Positions 1-11,000 of a stretch of 64,000 nt of DNA are shown here, piece after piece. A program made the position numbers and the translations under genes. The notes under the pieces are model-generated. The model was not told the DNA's origin. It did no database searches and worked only from the letters and a program-made list of their open reading frames with translations. Source of the DNA: Cheiracanthium punctorium (taxonomy: Eukaryota > Arthropoda > Arachnida > Araneae > Cheiracanthiidae); contig JAWZYV010013275.1 of NCBI GenBank assembly GCA_038373885.1, positions 53,181-117,180 on the forward strand, given 5' to 3'. How positions within the stretch are numbered: the first letter of the stretch is position 1; each line of letters starts with the position of its first letter.

Positions 1-482
1 ATAATATATTTCATAAAATTTATAAACTTTTTTTCTTTGCTTTTTCTTTCTTAAATTATTGATTTATTGTTAAAAATCTAGTTCATATTTACTTTTATCT
101 TATATCTATAATTGTTGCAATATTTTTCTTTTCCAGTGATATTTTTCTCTTTACTATGTAGTTGATATTTGCAAAATGTAGTAGGGGAAGGTGGCCTAAA
201 ATGATTCCAGCGGATTAAAAGATTCACATACGTTTTCATCCATACAGGGAGTGCTATCTACTGGGTAACACATAAACTACTTGTGCTAAGTGAAGAAGAA
301 GCAATAGCGGTATTAAAGTGATCACAGTATTGCGTCTAAATAGAATTCTTTGAAAAACTGGATCTTATAACATTTGCCACGAGTTGACCACCAACTTTCC
401 TATTTATTTAGATAAACAGTCTTTCATGTACAGAAATATGGTTTGGTTTACTGAAGAGTAAATTTTTTGATTATTATTTAGG
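1..482. other. AT-rich flank without a gene
   Basis: No coding frame or RNA gene is visible. Positions 181-203 carry a motif of the form GGGGAAGGTGGCCTAAAATG. It recurs, in one orientation or the other, near 5967-5992, 23441-23463 and 24469-24493, so it is probably the end of a dispersed repeat. The 5' part of the BEL LTR expected here (about 199-482) is not recognisable. Confidence 0.6.
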
Positions 483-615
483 TTTATTAGTGAAATGAAC
501 TTCTTATTTGTCATAATTAATTCGGCCGTCTCATTTATTTAGATTAAATGAGTATTTTTTCATCAGTCGCCGACAGATATATATATTTAATTCCATTTTT
601 TGGATGTTGGCGACA
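483..615 (+). repeat. Truncated 5' LTR of the BEL element
   Basis: This stretch matches 5425-5586 of the right LTR, including the shared block ACTTCTTATTTGTCATAAT and the end TTGGATGTTG(G/A)CGACA. The right copy has about 28 extra bases after 5482. Only the last third of the 417-bp LTR remains, so the upstream boundary is a break and not the LTR start. Confidence 0.85.
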
Positions 616-622
616 TTTTTTC

Positions 623-630
623 TGGCGCCC
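623..630 (+). other. Putative tRNA primer-binding site
   Basis: TGGCGCCC lies 7 bases inside the left LTR end. TGG complements the tRNA 3' CCA, and TGGCGCCC is the first part of a Lys-tRNA-type primer site in other retroelements. The following bases diverge, so the primer tRNA is uncertain. Confidence 0.45.
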
Positions 631-780
631 CCGGGTAGGCGAGAATTGAACAGGCGAGGTGCCTGAATTGAAACGGCATTAAGAAGCCAAGAAAGGTATG
701 ATTATTTAGAATATAATAGATTTAGATGGAATATTCATTATTACTGATTTACTGGAGATTTATATTTAGTACTAGTAGAA

Positions 781-1215
781 ATGGATATTTTGAAAAGAAA
801 TAAAATGGCTCAAAGAGCTTCATTTACTAAGGCATATAATAAATTAGAAAGTACATTAGATGATGAAAGCGTCGATCATGATGAAATAGAAATGTGCTTA
901 GGCTTATTGAAACAGAAGGCAGAAACTTTAGAAATAACTCATAACACTTATTTAGATAGTTTAAAAGATGAAAATGAATTTGAAACAGAATTTACTACGG
1001 TCGAAGAGTATCGGGAAAAAGATTTAAGAATTCAGATAAAAGTAAAACGTGTGTTGGATAACGTTAAAGAGATTCCGATTGAAAATAAGACTTCCGATAA
1101 TAATTCTCAGATAAAAAATAATAGAACTCCGAAAACTTTGTGTACGTGGCTCCCCGAAGTGGAACTTTATAAATTCGGTGGAGAGTTAAAGGACTGGTTA
1201 GCATTTTGGAACTAG
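781..1215 (+). pseudogene. BEL gag, N-terminal fragment
   Basis: A 144-codon frame starts at an ATG 165 bases downstream of the left LTR. It encodes a charged, coiled-coil-like N-terminal region (Lys/Glu rich, about residues 5-100). The motif LPEVELYKFGGELKDW at residues 124-139 is the conserved start of the BEL capsid region (DUF1759-like). The frame stops right after this motif at 1213-1215, where related proteins continue, so it is a truncated gag and not a complete small protein. The coding trace resumes in other frames downstream. Confidence 0.75.
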
Positions 1216-1675
1216 TTTAAAAATATACTATAAATTGTAAATTTAACGAATGCAAATAAATATCATTATTTAATTCAGTCAACTAAAATTAGATCCGAAG
1301 CTAGAGAAATAGTGAAATAGTTCCCAGTGACGGAGGAAAACTATTCTTTAGCAATAGAAAGCTTAAGGAAAGATATGGAGAAAAGATCTATTAATAGATT
1401 TTTATGTTAGGAAGCTGTTAAAGCTTGTTCTGAACAACGCGAATAGGAATAAAAGTGATTCTTTGATTTGCTTATATAATAGGCTCTCTACTCAATTGAG
1501 AGTACTAAGCTCCTTAGGAGTTACATCTGAAATGTGTGGGGTAGTATTCTATCCTCTCGTTGAAAGTTCACTACCAGTGAATGTTTTACGTTCATTCGAA
1601 CGACAAAGAAAAATTATAGAAGGTGAACAAAAATTGTCGAGTCTTGATGCTATAGTTTATTTTTTTGAAGAATGA
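1216..1675 (+). pseudogene. BEL gag capsid region, broken
   Basis: Capsid-like sequence continues across several stops and frame changes. A readable part at 1463-1675 has LSTQLRVLSSLGVTSEM, which matches the BEL gag pattern 'L..QLRALESLGV', and then a segment ending FEE. Its first residue is not a true start. Stop codons near 1318, 1407, 1446 and 1452 show long decay. It joins the zinc-knuckle fragment only after further lesions. Confidence 0.65.
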
Positions 1676-1744
1676 GGTACAATCCGAGGAAAAATAAAAT
1701 TAAGTAGAACAGACATATTTCATCCCCCATCAGAGAAAAAGACA

Positions 1745-2356
1745 GTGACGTCGCCCAAAGATGCCAAGAATTCGAATGATGATACATTGTGCATGTTTTG
1801 TTTAAAAAATCCTGCGACTCGATTTTGTAAGAAAGCCTATTTTATTCCTGTGAATGAAAAACTGCCTGTAGTTAAAAGAAAAGGTTTGTGCCACATCTGT
1901 TTAACTAAAGGACATTTTGCTAAATTCTGTCCATCCAGTATAAAGTGTCATATCTGTTCTGAAAGACATTTGAAATTTATGTGCCCTAGTTTAGAATCTA
2001 ATCAAACGGGGGAAGTACCAAAAGAAAATAAAGAAAACAGCACAGACACTTTGTGCTCACGTGCACATGCAACGAATGAAGTGTTTTTACAAACTCTTGT
2101 AGTTATTATTAAAGGGGAAAAGGCACAGTGTAAGGCTAGGATTATTTTAGATACGGGTTCTCAAAAGTCTTATATTAAAAAATCTACCGCCGAAGAGTTA
2201 GGTTTTGATATTCAGAGAGAAGAAGGGTTTTCACACTCATTATTTGGGGGTGAGAAAACTAAGACACAACGGTATAATTGCTATAAAATTTATCTAGATA
2301 GCCTTGACGGTGAATATAGTTGTAGTTTAGATGCATTAGGTCAGTACATAATCTGA
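1745..2356 (+). pseudogene. BEL gag zinc knuckles and aspartic protease
   Basis: The first codon is GTG, so this is an open stretch of a longer polyprotein, not a gene with its own start. Cysteine motifs run CMFCLKN...RFC, then CHICLTKGHFAKFC (residues 58-71) and CHICSERHLKFMC (residues 76-88). These are CCHC knuckles, as in BEL gag, and bind nucleic acid. From about residue 120 an aspartic protease follows, with the active-site triad seen as DTGS (about 143-146). The frame closes at 2354-2356 inside the protease-RT linker. The fragment is otherwise well preserved. Confidence 0.82.
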
Positions 2357-2938
2357 AATGACATAGCTAGCGTTCAGTTTGGACCTTGGATGCGTGAATG
2401 AAAACAAAAAGGAATATTCAAAACAGATTTTCGAAATGATTTGAAGCCCATTGAAGTTCCTTTAGGATCTGACATTGTTGGGAAACTGTTTACGGGTAAA
2501 AAAGAACGACTGTCTTCTGGTTTGGTTGCCATGAAGACAAAATTAGGTTGGACCCGGATGGGAAAAGTCCCTGTTTCACTATCAAAATGTGAATATGACT
2601 GTCGTTAGTATGCTATCTCAGGAATTACCTGTTTCATTTTTGTAGGATTTATCATTGCTCGGTATTAGAGATCCTGTTGAGCAAAATACTGTAGAAGATT
2701 TGCAGAAGTCATTTCCAAGACACTGTTCGGCAAACTTCAGATGGAAGTACGAAGTAAGCTTGCCGTGGAAAGATGATCACGCCCTTCTACCGGATAACTA
2801 TGACTTGTCTCTAAAGAGATTAGCATCTACTTACAAGAAATTAGGAAAAACAGGATATAGAGAAAAGTATCAGCAAGTTTTTGAAGAATGGATGGAAGAA
2901 GAAGAGATTGAAGAAGTCCCTTTTGAAGAATCGTCATT
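2357..2938 (+). pseudogene. BEL pol linker and start of reverse transcriptase
   Basis: After the protease stop, the trace resumes in another frame with a KTKLGWTRMGKVP-like motif near 2535-2570. It breaks again and resumes at 2655 (LLGIRDPVEQNT). The part from 2655 encodes the BEL region before the RT palm: a tryptophan-rich segment, LPDNYDLSLKRL, then KYQQVFEEWMEEEEIEEVP. It is cut at 2938 by a SINE. The bases 2925-2938 form one copy of the SINE target duplication. Confidence 0.75.
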
Positions 2939-3239
2939 TATTTATTTATTTGCCAGGAGATGACAGCTCGCGTCACTGACAAATGTGTCGCTTAGAGCTA
3001 CATATACGTCCTTCCCGGAATTTCCCGCCACAATTTGGAACCTCATCAGAAGGTGGCGGACTTCTGAATATTGGCACCCCTCGGAAACTGCTAGCGACTG
3101 CCGAGAGGACTTTCGGAACCACGGAATTAACGTGCACGTACACCGCATGTATACGGTAGTCTTTAGTGGTACGCCGGTATCGAACCCGCAACCTTCCGGT
3201 TACGAGTCCAACGCCTTAACCACTGGGCTACCACGGCCC
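2939..3239 (-). mobile_element. tRNA-derived SINE inside BEL reverse transcriptase
   Basis: Read on the minus strand, the unit begins with a tRNA-like head. An A box (GTGGTAGCCCAGTGGTTAAGG) lies near 3217-3237 and a B box (GGGTTCGATACC) near 3178-3189. The anticodon position reads CGT, so the source may have been tRNA-Thr if the cloverleaf register is right. The body runs left to an (AAAT)n tail at 2939-2953. Direct repeats flank it: GAAGAATCGTCATT at 2925-2938 and GAAGAACTGTCATT at 3240-3253, two mismatches in 14 bases. The TSD, the A-rich tail and the polIII boxes together make a SINE secure. The short frames across it are not coding. Confidence 0.88.
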
Positions 3240-3701
3240 GAAGAACTGTCATTGGATGAATCGCATTACCTTCCTCATTGTCCAGTTATTAAAGAAAAAT
3301 CAGTGACCTCTTCTTTGAAAATCATTTCCGTCTTTGACGCCTCAGCCAAGATTCCCAACTATCCATCATTAAATGATTGTTTAGAGACTAGAATCAATTT
3401 TATTGAGAGTATTCCTGCCATTTTAGCCAAATCTCGACTGTATGAAATCGGTGTGATTTCTGATATAAGAAGAGCATTTCTGCAAATTTCACTTAATGAA
3501 AAGGATAGAAATTTCTTGCGATTTCTTTTACATGATGAACACGATCATGTCAAGACATATGGACACAGACGAGTCGTTTTTGGTCTGACCAGCAGCCCGT
3601 TTTTGTTAATGGCTGTCATTTACCACCATCTGTCAAAGAAGACTTTTAAATTACAGTACTCTGAAGAGCTGTTGGAAAACTTAAGAAACAGTTTTATGTA
3701 G
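3240..3701 (+). pseudogene. BEL reverse transcriptase fragment
   Basis: The RT frame resumes after the SINE with HYLPHCPVIKEKSVTS, then VFDASAKIPNYPSLNDCL (the BEL equivalent of RT motifs 1-2). Next comes DIRRAFLQISLNEKDRN with the catalytic motif A aspartate, and VVFGLTSSPFLLMAVIYHHL (motif B). The frame ends at 3701. The metal-binding motif C (usually Y.DD) is absent, as are the rest of the RT and all of RNase H, so this segment cannot be active. Confidence 0.85.
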
Positions 3702-4195
3702 AAAATTGTGTCGTGAGCCTACAGATCCGATTCGATTTCTTGCTCCAACTTTAATTCGACCCAAAATTTTACTTCAAGAAACGAAATTTTAGCCAAAGAT
3801 AAATAAAATTCAATAAATTCAAAGAAGTAATTCTTTGATAGAATACAATAAATTTTGCCGTTTGTGCAAATTAAAGACAAATATAGTTGCAAATTTTTAA
3901 TGGACTTTCTAATTCTTTATATCTATGTTTATGAAATAATGTCGGATCTCATGAGTAACTAAGCAATAGAAGCCGCCGTTCTGAAATACCCAAAGAGCTT
4001 CATGCGCCTTCTAGGCACCCTGACGCTATTTATTTTATAAGTACTTTTATTTTCCATAAGAATCACTATTTAAAAATTTGTTTCAAGGAGAATGTTCAAT
4101 AAAATAGAAAATTTTCACGAGCCCGAGCCCGAATGCAATTGTGAATTACAGAGCCCGAGCCCGGTTCGGGCTCGGGCTGAGCCCGTCTCATCTCT
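3702..4195. other. Foreign insertion replacing BEL RT/RNase H
   Basis: This 0.5-kb piece shows no BEL coding trace. It ends with a GC-rich block at 4118-4195 built of GAGCCC repeats, with a hairpin of 12-base arms (AGCCCGAGCCCG at 4152-4163 against 4167-4178). It closes with CTCATCTCTAG. Such subterminal GAGCCC repeats next to a TAGAGATGAG-type end resemble one end of a non-autonomous hAT element. I could not find the matching left end, and BEL sequence is missing around it, so a deletion accompanied or followed the insertion. Confidence 0.5.
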
Positions 4196-4500
4196 AGTTT
4201 ATAGGGCTGTCCACCAAGAGTTGATACCTTCTCTCAGTACAAATGCATTTATTCAAGCATTACGAAGATTTATTGCACGGAGAGGTAGAATGTCCGTTCT
4301 ATATTCAGATAATGGGACTAATTTCACTGGCTTGAATTCTGCATTAAAACTGTTTAATTGGTCAAAACTACAAAGAGAATTTGAAATTAACCAAATAAGA
4401 TGGAAGTTTAACCCACCTGCTGCCCCATAGTGGGGAGGATTCTGGGAATCCTCAACTCGACGGCTATTGGAATCCTTAAAGACCTTCTCAGAAAAAACTT
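4196..4500 (+). pseudogene. BEL integrase core fragment
   Basis: Coding trace resumes with AVHQELIPSLSTNAFIQALR (first catalytic aspartate region missing). It continues with RRFIARRGRMSVLYSDNGTN, in which the second catalytic aspartate sits in YSDNG. An in-frame TAG at 4428-4430 replaces a codon just before WGGFWES, whose E is the likely third catalytic acid. The stop and the missing zinc-binding domain make the integrase non-functional. Confidence 0.8.
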
Positions 4501-5005
4501 AGAACGTTAAACCCTGGCTTATGAAGAACTCTTGACTCTCGTCTGCGAGTGTGAATCCGTTATGAATAACATACCTTTAACATACTTATCAGAAGAAACC
4601 AGATTTTAAAGCTTTAACACCTTCATCATTCCTACAAGATCTCCCTTCAAATGATATGCCCGATCTGGACAAAATTGACAAGACCAATATCAATAAAAGA
4701 TACAGATATGTTCAGACACTGAGAGAAACGTTAAAAGAAAGATTTCGAGCTGAATACTTAGGGATCTTGAGGTCCTCCATTCCTAAGAAACTCGACCAAA
4801 TTAAAGTTACAGATTTTTGTCCTATTTCGTCGGGAAGATAAAAAACGACTTTACTGGCCCTTGGGTCGAGCGATCGAACTTTTTTCCTGGAAGAGATGGA
4901 CGTGTCAGACTAGTGAAGTTGAAAACGTCCAAAGGAACTCTACTCAGACCTATCCAAAGATTATATCCTTTAGATATCACTGAACCACGATTGCTTCGAC
5001 CATGA
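4501..5005 (+). pseudogene. BEL integrase C-terminal region
   Basis: Two overlapping frames carry the rest of pol. The part at 4656-4841 contains KRYRYVQTLRETLKERFRAE, a BEL integrase C-terminal motif. The part at 4817-5005 contains GRDGRVRLVKLKTSKGTLLR and IQRLYPLDIT, the conserved end of BEL polyproteins. A frameshift lies near 4820-4845, and the trace between 4501 and 4655 has several stops. The final stop is at about 5003-5005, 165 bases before the 3' LTR, a normal spacing for this family. Confidence 0.8.
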
Positions 5006-5149
5006 CTTGATATAGACTCTTTTACATATTGAATACTTTTAGGACTCTAATTTAAAAAAAATATATCTCATTATTGTTCTATATTAATTTTTGTTTTAGT
5101 TTGAATATTTGAATTGTGTGTTTATGAAATGTGCAGTATTTTTCAGTTC

Positions 5150-5169
5150 AAAAACTCAAGTGGGGAGAA
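5150..5169 (+). other. Polypurine tract
   Basis: The tract AGTGGGGAGAA immediately precedes the TGTTGC start of the right LTR. This is where plus-strand DNA priming would occur. Confidence 0.65.
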
Positions 5170-5586
5170 TGTTGCACCGGGTTACCATTCTAGCGAGTAA
5201 CCGTCTCCATGGTTCCAGATTGCCAGATTGGAGTCAGATGGATTATATTCTCTTTGGGAGTGAGTGGCAATTGAGAAAAGAAAAAAATAACGTAAGAAAA
5301 AATATAACAGCTTGGAGTTATTATTATGTTTTATATATAGATTTGATTTATGTGTTTTGAATTTAGAAATGCGGTTTTACTTGTAAATATTGTAAACTAA
5401 CGTTTCAAAATTCTGTAAATAAATGTTTTTAGTGAAAAGAACTTCTTATTTGTCATAATCAATTCGGCCGTCTCATTTATTTAGATTTCTCATATTATAT
5501 AGATTTTTCATAATTGTTATAGTAGTTTTTTCATAAGTCGACGACAGATATATATTTTTAATTCCATTTTTTGGATGTTGACGACA
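5170..5586 (+). repeat. 3' LTR of the BEL element (417 bp)
   Basis: The LTR starts TGTTGCACCGGG after the purine tract and ends GACGACA, giving TGT...ACA termini. Its last third matches 483-615. The overlapping frame at 5109-5360 is not a gene, because it crosses the LTR boundary. Confidence 0.85.
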
Positions 5587-5781
5587 AGGTTAGATCCAGT
5601 GTCACAGATGCCTGGGTGGGTGAATGATGCATGTGATGGGATACCTAAGAATGTGGGTTGAAATTATTACTGAAATACATATTTATAATACAAAATATGG
5701 TGCAAAACGTGCTAGCAAAATGCTAAGTTTCATTTAAACATGCATGTTCCTTATACACGTTTTCCACTTAAGGGAACCACT

Positions 5782-5952
5782 AAATGTCATTCTATAAGAA
5801 AATTTCGAGTGCAATGAGTTGAAAAATCTCGAAGTTATTTATATTCTGCGGAAATTTCTGAAAATATTACATTTTAAAATTCATTTATGCCAATACTGAA
5901 CATAATGCTTCAGCACTCTTTCCCAAATAGTGTTATTTCCATAATTTACTTT
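5782..5952 (+). repeat. 171-bp direct repeat, copy 1
   Basis: The block from AAATGTCATTCTATAAG to CCATAATTTACTTT recurs at 7926-8096 in the same orientation, with only one or two differences. Such high identity in otherwise eroded DNA means a recent duplication. Copy 1 is followed by a GGGGAAGATAACCTAAAATG-type motif on the minus strand (5967-5992). Confidence 0.9.
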
Positions 5953-6118
5953 AGGTTAATTTCCATAATCATTTTAGGTTATCTTCCCCTATGTGATAGT
6001 ATAGTTTGGTTATTTGAGTACCATTTTATGTATCTATATTATATAAAAATGCGTTGATGGATATGTTAGTTTGAAAAAATATATCTCTGGTAGGCATTGC
6101 TCAAAGGGAAAAAATTGA

Positions 6119-6275
6119 TGACAATTAAATCACAATTAACGATTGAAGATACAAATATTTAGTTAGTAATCACGATTAATGAAATCATTAAACGTCTTAC
6201 TGACCGAAAATTTCGATTTGATAATCGTGATTAATAACAATCGTTAAATTTTAGCCATTAATCGGGATTAATTTT
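6119..6275. repeat. Array of inverted AATCGTGATTAAT motifs
   Basis: Several copies of a short motif lie in both orientations: TCACGATTAATG near 6172, AATCGTGATTAAT near 6223 and ATTAATCGGGATTAAT near 6256. Clusters of such motifs occur in the subterminal regions of hAT-type elements. No ends or target duplication were found. Confidence 0.35.
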
Positions 6276-7236
6276 TTCTCAAATCTCTTGGCAGATGTCT
6301 GTGATTTAGAAATCACAGCTCAAATAATTCAATATTGGTCAGGATTCTTGTATAAAATGAACGGAAAAGTTTGAACTGCGAAATAAAAATACTCTATAAA
6401 GGAGTACTGTGACAATCTTTCACATCGAAAAATAAAATATTACACAAAATACTATTTTATAAGGCATTTAAAATCTCTTTACAGGGTTATATTTCAAACT
6501 GTAATATCAGTTTGGCTAGAAAGCACATCATGTTCCATACTTAAACAGTTTTACATTCATTTTGTGCAAATTTCAAACATACTTATATTTTTTATATTAA
6601 ATCATCGATTTTCAGCAAATATTTTTATAAACATTTATCTGTTTTACTGAAAATGTATTCCCATTCACTCTTTTTTTAAACTTTTACCGTTCTACCTCAC
6701 AATTCTTTTTAATTCATCTTATAAAAGTAAAGTAACCATTTTTCTCCGCTTTGCTTAAAAGGGTCCATTTATAATTCCAAAAATGCGCACATGCGGTGAA
6801 AAGAGCGAGGCGGAGTTGAGAGATAAGAGGTCTTCAAAATCAATTACTTTTCGTCCTTTGATTATTTGGTAAATGAAATATGATACTTCAAAATACCTAA
6901 GCAAATATTTACAAAGGCATTGTTCTTTTACTTTTTAAAAATCTTGAATACGCATTCCGGGAGGTTTTTAAAAATATTTATAAGCATTTTCCCATTAAAG
7001 ATTTTAATCAATTTTCTTAGGAAACAAATATTTCAGACATTTCGTTTGACAAATACATTTAATGACACTCGAAACCGTATGTATCACTTTTATTAACTTA
7101 AAGTAATTACGTTTTTGAAAGATTTAATATATATATAATTATATATATATATTGGAACATAACTGTGATTATCACGCTTTTTATTCTTTGTGGTACTCAA
7201 TTACGTTAATTAGAAATTAATAATCAACGTGAACGT

Positions 7237-7494
7237 GATGAGAAAATGAAATAAAAAAAAACACAGAAAAAGGTATGGTTATTGTCAGCAAAGTTAAATA
7301 AAATTTATATTAAGCAAAAATGATGCTGTACGTCGTGGATATTAAATAAAAATAAAGAATAAAAATTGAATATGATGAGAAAATGAAATAAAAAAAAACC
7401 ACTGAAAAAACATGGTTGTTTCTTGTAAGCAAAATTAAATAAAATTTATACTAAGCATAAATGCTGCTGTACGTTATGGGTATTAAATAAAAAG
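7237..7494 (+). repeat. 137-bp tandem duplication
   Basis: GATGAGAAAATGAAATAAAA begins at 7237 and again at 7374. Both units continue through TTAAATAAAATTTATA and CTGCTGTACGT to ATTAAATAAAAA. The two units differ by small changes. Confidence 0.8.
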
Positions 7495-7925
7495 TGTTGG
7501 AATATCATCAATTAATAATTTAATAATATTAATCTATAACAATTTAACAAAGAACACTTCTGTTGTTGATTATGTATTCTTGAACTCTATTATTGCAAAC
7601 CTGGTTTAAGGAAAGCTTCATTTCACCTTGAAATTTATACGTTGATTCAGAAACTCATTTTAAGACCATTTCGTTAAGCATATAGCTCTTTTCTGTGAGT
7701 ATTTTTTTTCGTAATAGTTTTAATTTTTCAAATTCGTTTCATTTTTCTTCTCCAAAAAATGATCTTCACAAAGTTTTCTCTGATGCAAAAGATTTATTTT
7801 TTCTGTAACACTTGTTATTATTGCCCGTTTACATTTACTAAAACTAAATTCGACTGCACTAATGAAACAACACGGGATCAAAAAATTTGCTTTGCTATAT
7901 GCTCAGTATGATCTCATTGTTAAAA

Positions 7926-8096
7926 AAATGTCATTCTATAAGAAAATTTCGAGTGCAATGAGTTGAAAAATCTCGAAGTTATTTATATTTTGCGGAAATT
8001 TCTGAAAATATTACATTTTAAAATTCATTTATGCCAATACTGAACATAATGCTTCAGCACTCTTTCCCAAATAGTGTTATTTCCATAATTTACTTT
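7926..8096 (+). repeat. 171-bp direct repeat, copy 2
   Basis: Nearly identical to 5782-5952, offset by 2144 bases. The flanks differ on both sides, so the repeat boundaries are sharp. There are no TG..CA ends, so LTRs are unlikely. Confidence 0.9.
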
Positions 8097-11000
8097 CTTT
8101 AGAAGATAAACATGCATGAGCATATAAAGTAAATTTACATAGCAAAACTCTATATATGTCGGAATATTTTCAAACGTAATCTGCATTTCACATTTATATC
8201 TCTTTCCAACTTAATACAATGTCATCAGCGACGAAATCTTCTACTAAATCAATATGATAAATTTCATATCCGATTATTCAGGCGTTTGCAGACTTTGTAC
8301 ATTGATATCTATGAGTTGCCATTGTAAATAGTTCTATTTACTGATATGAAGCTCTGCATAAAAGCTATCAAACCACCCGGCTTTTCGACTTTGGAAAATG
8401 AAGCCGTTTTATAATTACGAATAACTTTCTGCGCGATATATTTTATAAATTTTGAATATTATTTGATGTGACTTATTAAGTGCAGTTTTCAGAAGTCTTT
8501 GTTCACATGAGTAATTAGATTTATAGCATAATTTTGAAAAATGTTGGAAATTGTATATTTTTAAGGGATTAAAATTTTGAATATCGATATTCACCGGTAT
8601 CAAAAATCACAAGCATTATAAAGTCAGTTGTTAAAGAATTAGAGATATTAGAAAGTTACCTTAAGGTTATAGACAATCAAGTTTAAGCAATCTAATTTGT
8701 AAGCAATTATTAATATGGTCTAATTTTTGTATGCAGGGGATTTATTTTTATATGCAAAAATGAACTCAACTCCAAAGTTTCGTTGATCTAAAAACATTGT
8801 CATGTGGCAGTGAAGGAATTTTGAATGAAGTTTAAAACTTAATCTTTTGAATAATCTAAGACGCAATTGTTTTCCTGAATTTCTATTCTAAAGTTAAATT
8901 TTGGATAAATACTAGTTACTATTAGGCACGATATCTTAGTACCTCAATATTCCATAACAGTTCTGATCTACCGTTTTTTTAAAGGCATATTGACTTAGTT
9001 GGGTGCTTGTGTACGACTCAACACGGTAAAATATTCTCTGGAACTGTACTTAACTTACTTATTTTGGAAGTAGGATGCAAGCATGGGAATATAGAGCAAA
9101 TTTACGTGGCAATATCGCCTTATATATTTTTATATAAACTGTTTCAAACCTAACGCATTTTCACTAACAACGAACACATTTACAAAATCAATTTTAGACG
9201 TTTCATTTTCGATTATTCATACTTAATTTACTCCACCGAATTTTGTGCAAAATGATAAAGGTTCCCGGTTATACTTGCTCAAGCCATGGTATGTTCTGAC
9301 AATAATGTGCACTAAGAAGGGAATGATAAATCTAAAATAAGTCTCCCCCTTCCTGCACCCAGGGATTTGGAGAATAATACGGAAGAGCAATATTGGGAGC
9401 AGATTAGCTATGCGCATCATTACATTTTTCTGGCGATAAGAGAGAATATTCTAAAATTGGGTTTAAAAAAATAAAACTGAAAATGGGTTTGCCATGAGTT
9501 CAAAATTGTTTAAAATATGTATAAAAATATACTGTATAAATGAAACTATGAATAATGATAATATCTGTAACAATTACTTCCAAGATATAAAAAAAAGATA
9601 CGCAGGTGTTTCATTTAATAAAATACGTAAATATATTACACTGAAAAATTAGGTTCAGTGAAACGAGTTTTACGTCTTCTTATTTTCTGACTTTTTAGAG
9701 ACTAGTGGATAAGCCACTGAACATGATAGTTGTATGATTGTTAATGAATGGTGAGAAAAAGTGTTAGATGCTAGAATAATCAAACTGAGTAAAAATATCA
9801 TAAATAATAGGCAATAGCATGAATAAGTACACAAGTCCTATCGGTTCTGCAGATTAATATTTGTACAACCTGAAAATTACTTCGGAAAACATAAAATTTT
9901 TTTGCTAGTTCATTGTGAATCAATATAAAATACTAATATAAGGCATTATGTTTGCTTTTCTTTCCAAAATTTAACAGCTTACAATGCACCCCTCTAGGAA
10001 TCTACCAACAACGGGTTCTTGCGACAGTCTTTAAAAAATATTTAAACATGATGACAACAATAACAAACCATCGATTATACGTGTGGTTGGTGGTTGTAAA
10101 CCGTGTTTTTATTCGTAAATGTGTTACGGTTTCTCATGAAATGACCGCCATACTCAGGAAAGGGGGAAAAGATTCCAAGAAACATTCGAGGTGAAAGTTG
10201 CTTCTGTGTATGTAACAAATCTATGTAATAAATTTAAAACTCAGTAAATCATCAATGTATGTTTGTTATTTTAACACGAAACCTTTTTGTGTCATATTAA
10301 TCCATTAACTTTATACTATCAATTTTTTTTCAATGTTTGTGCTTTTAACGGACTTTAAACCATTTAAATTTAAATAATTATCATCTCAAATTAAACCGAT
10401 ATATTTTAACGAAAACTGTTTTCAAGTTTTACACAATAATAAATTCAGCATTCTTTTCTGCGGAAGGAACTGTAAATAAACTTTTAAAAGCAAGCGGTAT
10501 TTCGGGACGTGACCCAGTTCCGAAACAGCCAACTTTTTTACGGATGAAAAGCTAATCAGAGATATTTTTTTCTGTTTTGAAATAAAAATAGAGGGCCTGA
10601 ATTAACTTAAAAAAAGTGCATGAAGTAAAGAATGAAAAAGTTACACCAGTAAAAGTCCTGCAAGTGGAATGTTTCGTTTATCGGTTGGATTATTAGGGGA
10701 ATAGATAGAGGTCCTGTTTCGTTACCAAGAACAGTAGCAAATCATCAAAGGATATTTATTTGTTTGTATTGAATGTAAGACAGAGAAAATGGTATCTAGA
10801 GAAAAAACAGGGAAAATTGATGGTTATTAATTTTCAGGATTTTTGGTTAAATGTAATTGTATTTTGCATTTATTTTAGACACGCTGATCCGTTCGGGTCT
10901 ATTTGACCAGAATAGAGCATCCATACCTTATTGTTCCATATATTCAGGCAAGACAATGTCTCCCTTTCATGTATATAGTTCACGCATTTAATTAAAAAGT

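Larger units (their letters stand above)
483..5586 (+). mobile_element. BEL/Pao LTR retrotransposon, degenerate
   Basis: The copy is about 5.1 kb. It has a truncated left LTR, a TGGCGCCC primer-binding-like site, gag, an aspartic protease, reverse transcriptase, integrase, a purine tract and a complete right LTR. The gag protein shows the BEL pattern of a 'LPEVELYKFGG'-type motif followed by two CCHC knuckles, and pol contains 'LGWT' and 'RLVKLKTSKG' motifs typical of BEL/Pao. Stops and frameshifts break every domain. A SINE interrupts the reverse transcriptase. The distal RT, RNase H and integrase zinc domain are missing, with foreign DNA at 3702-4195 in their place. The element is clearly dead. 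The BEL/Pao assignment rests on motif recognition, not on a search. Confidence 0.88.

Noticed and set aside
2973..3191. Minus-strand frames of about 70 codons and part of a plus-strand frame at 2985
   Set aside because: They translate the SINE body and carry no protein motif.
3170..3239. A tRNA gene on the minus strand
   Set aside because: A and B boxes are good but the anticodon stem pairs poorly. The sequence continues into a body with an (AAAT)n tail and TSDs, so it is a SINE head.
5782..8096. The 171-bp direct repeats as LTRs of a small retroelement
   Set aside because: There are no TG...CA ends, primer site, purine tract or target duplication around them.
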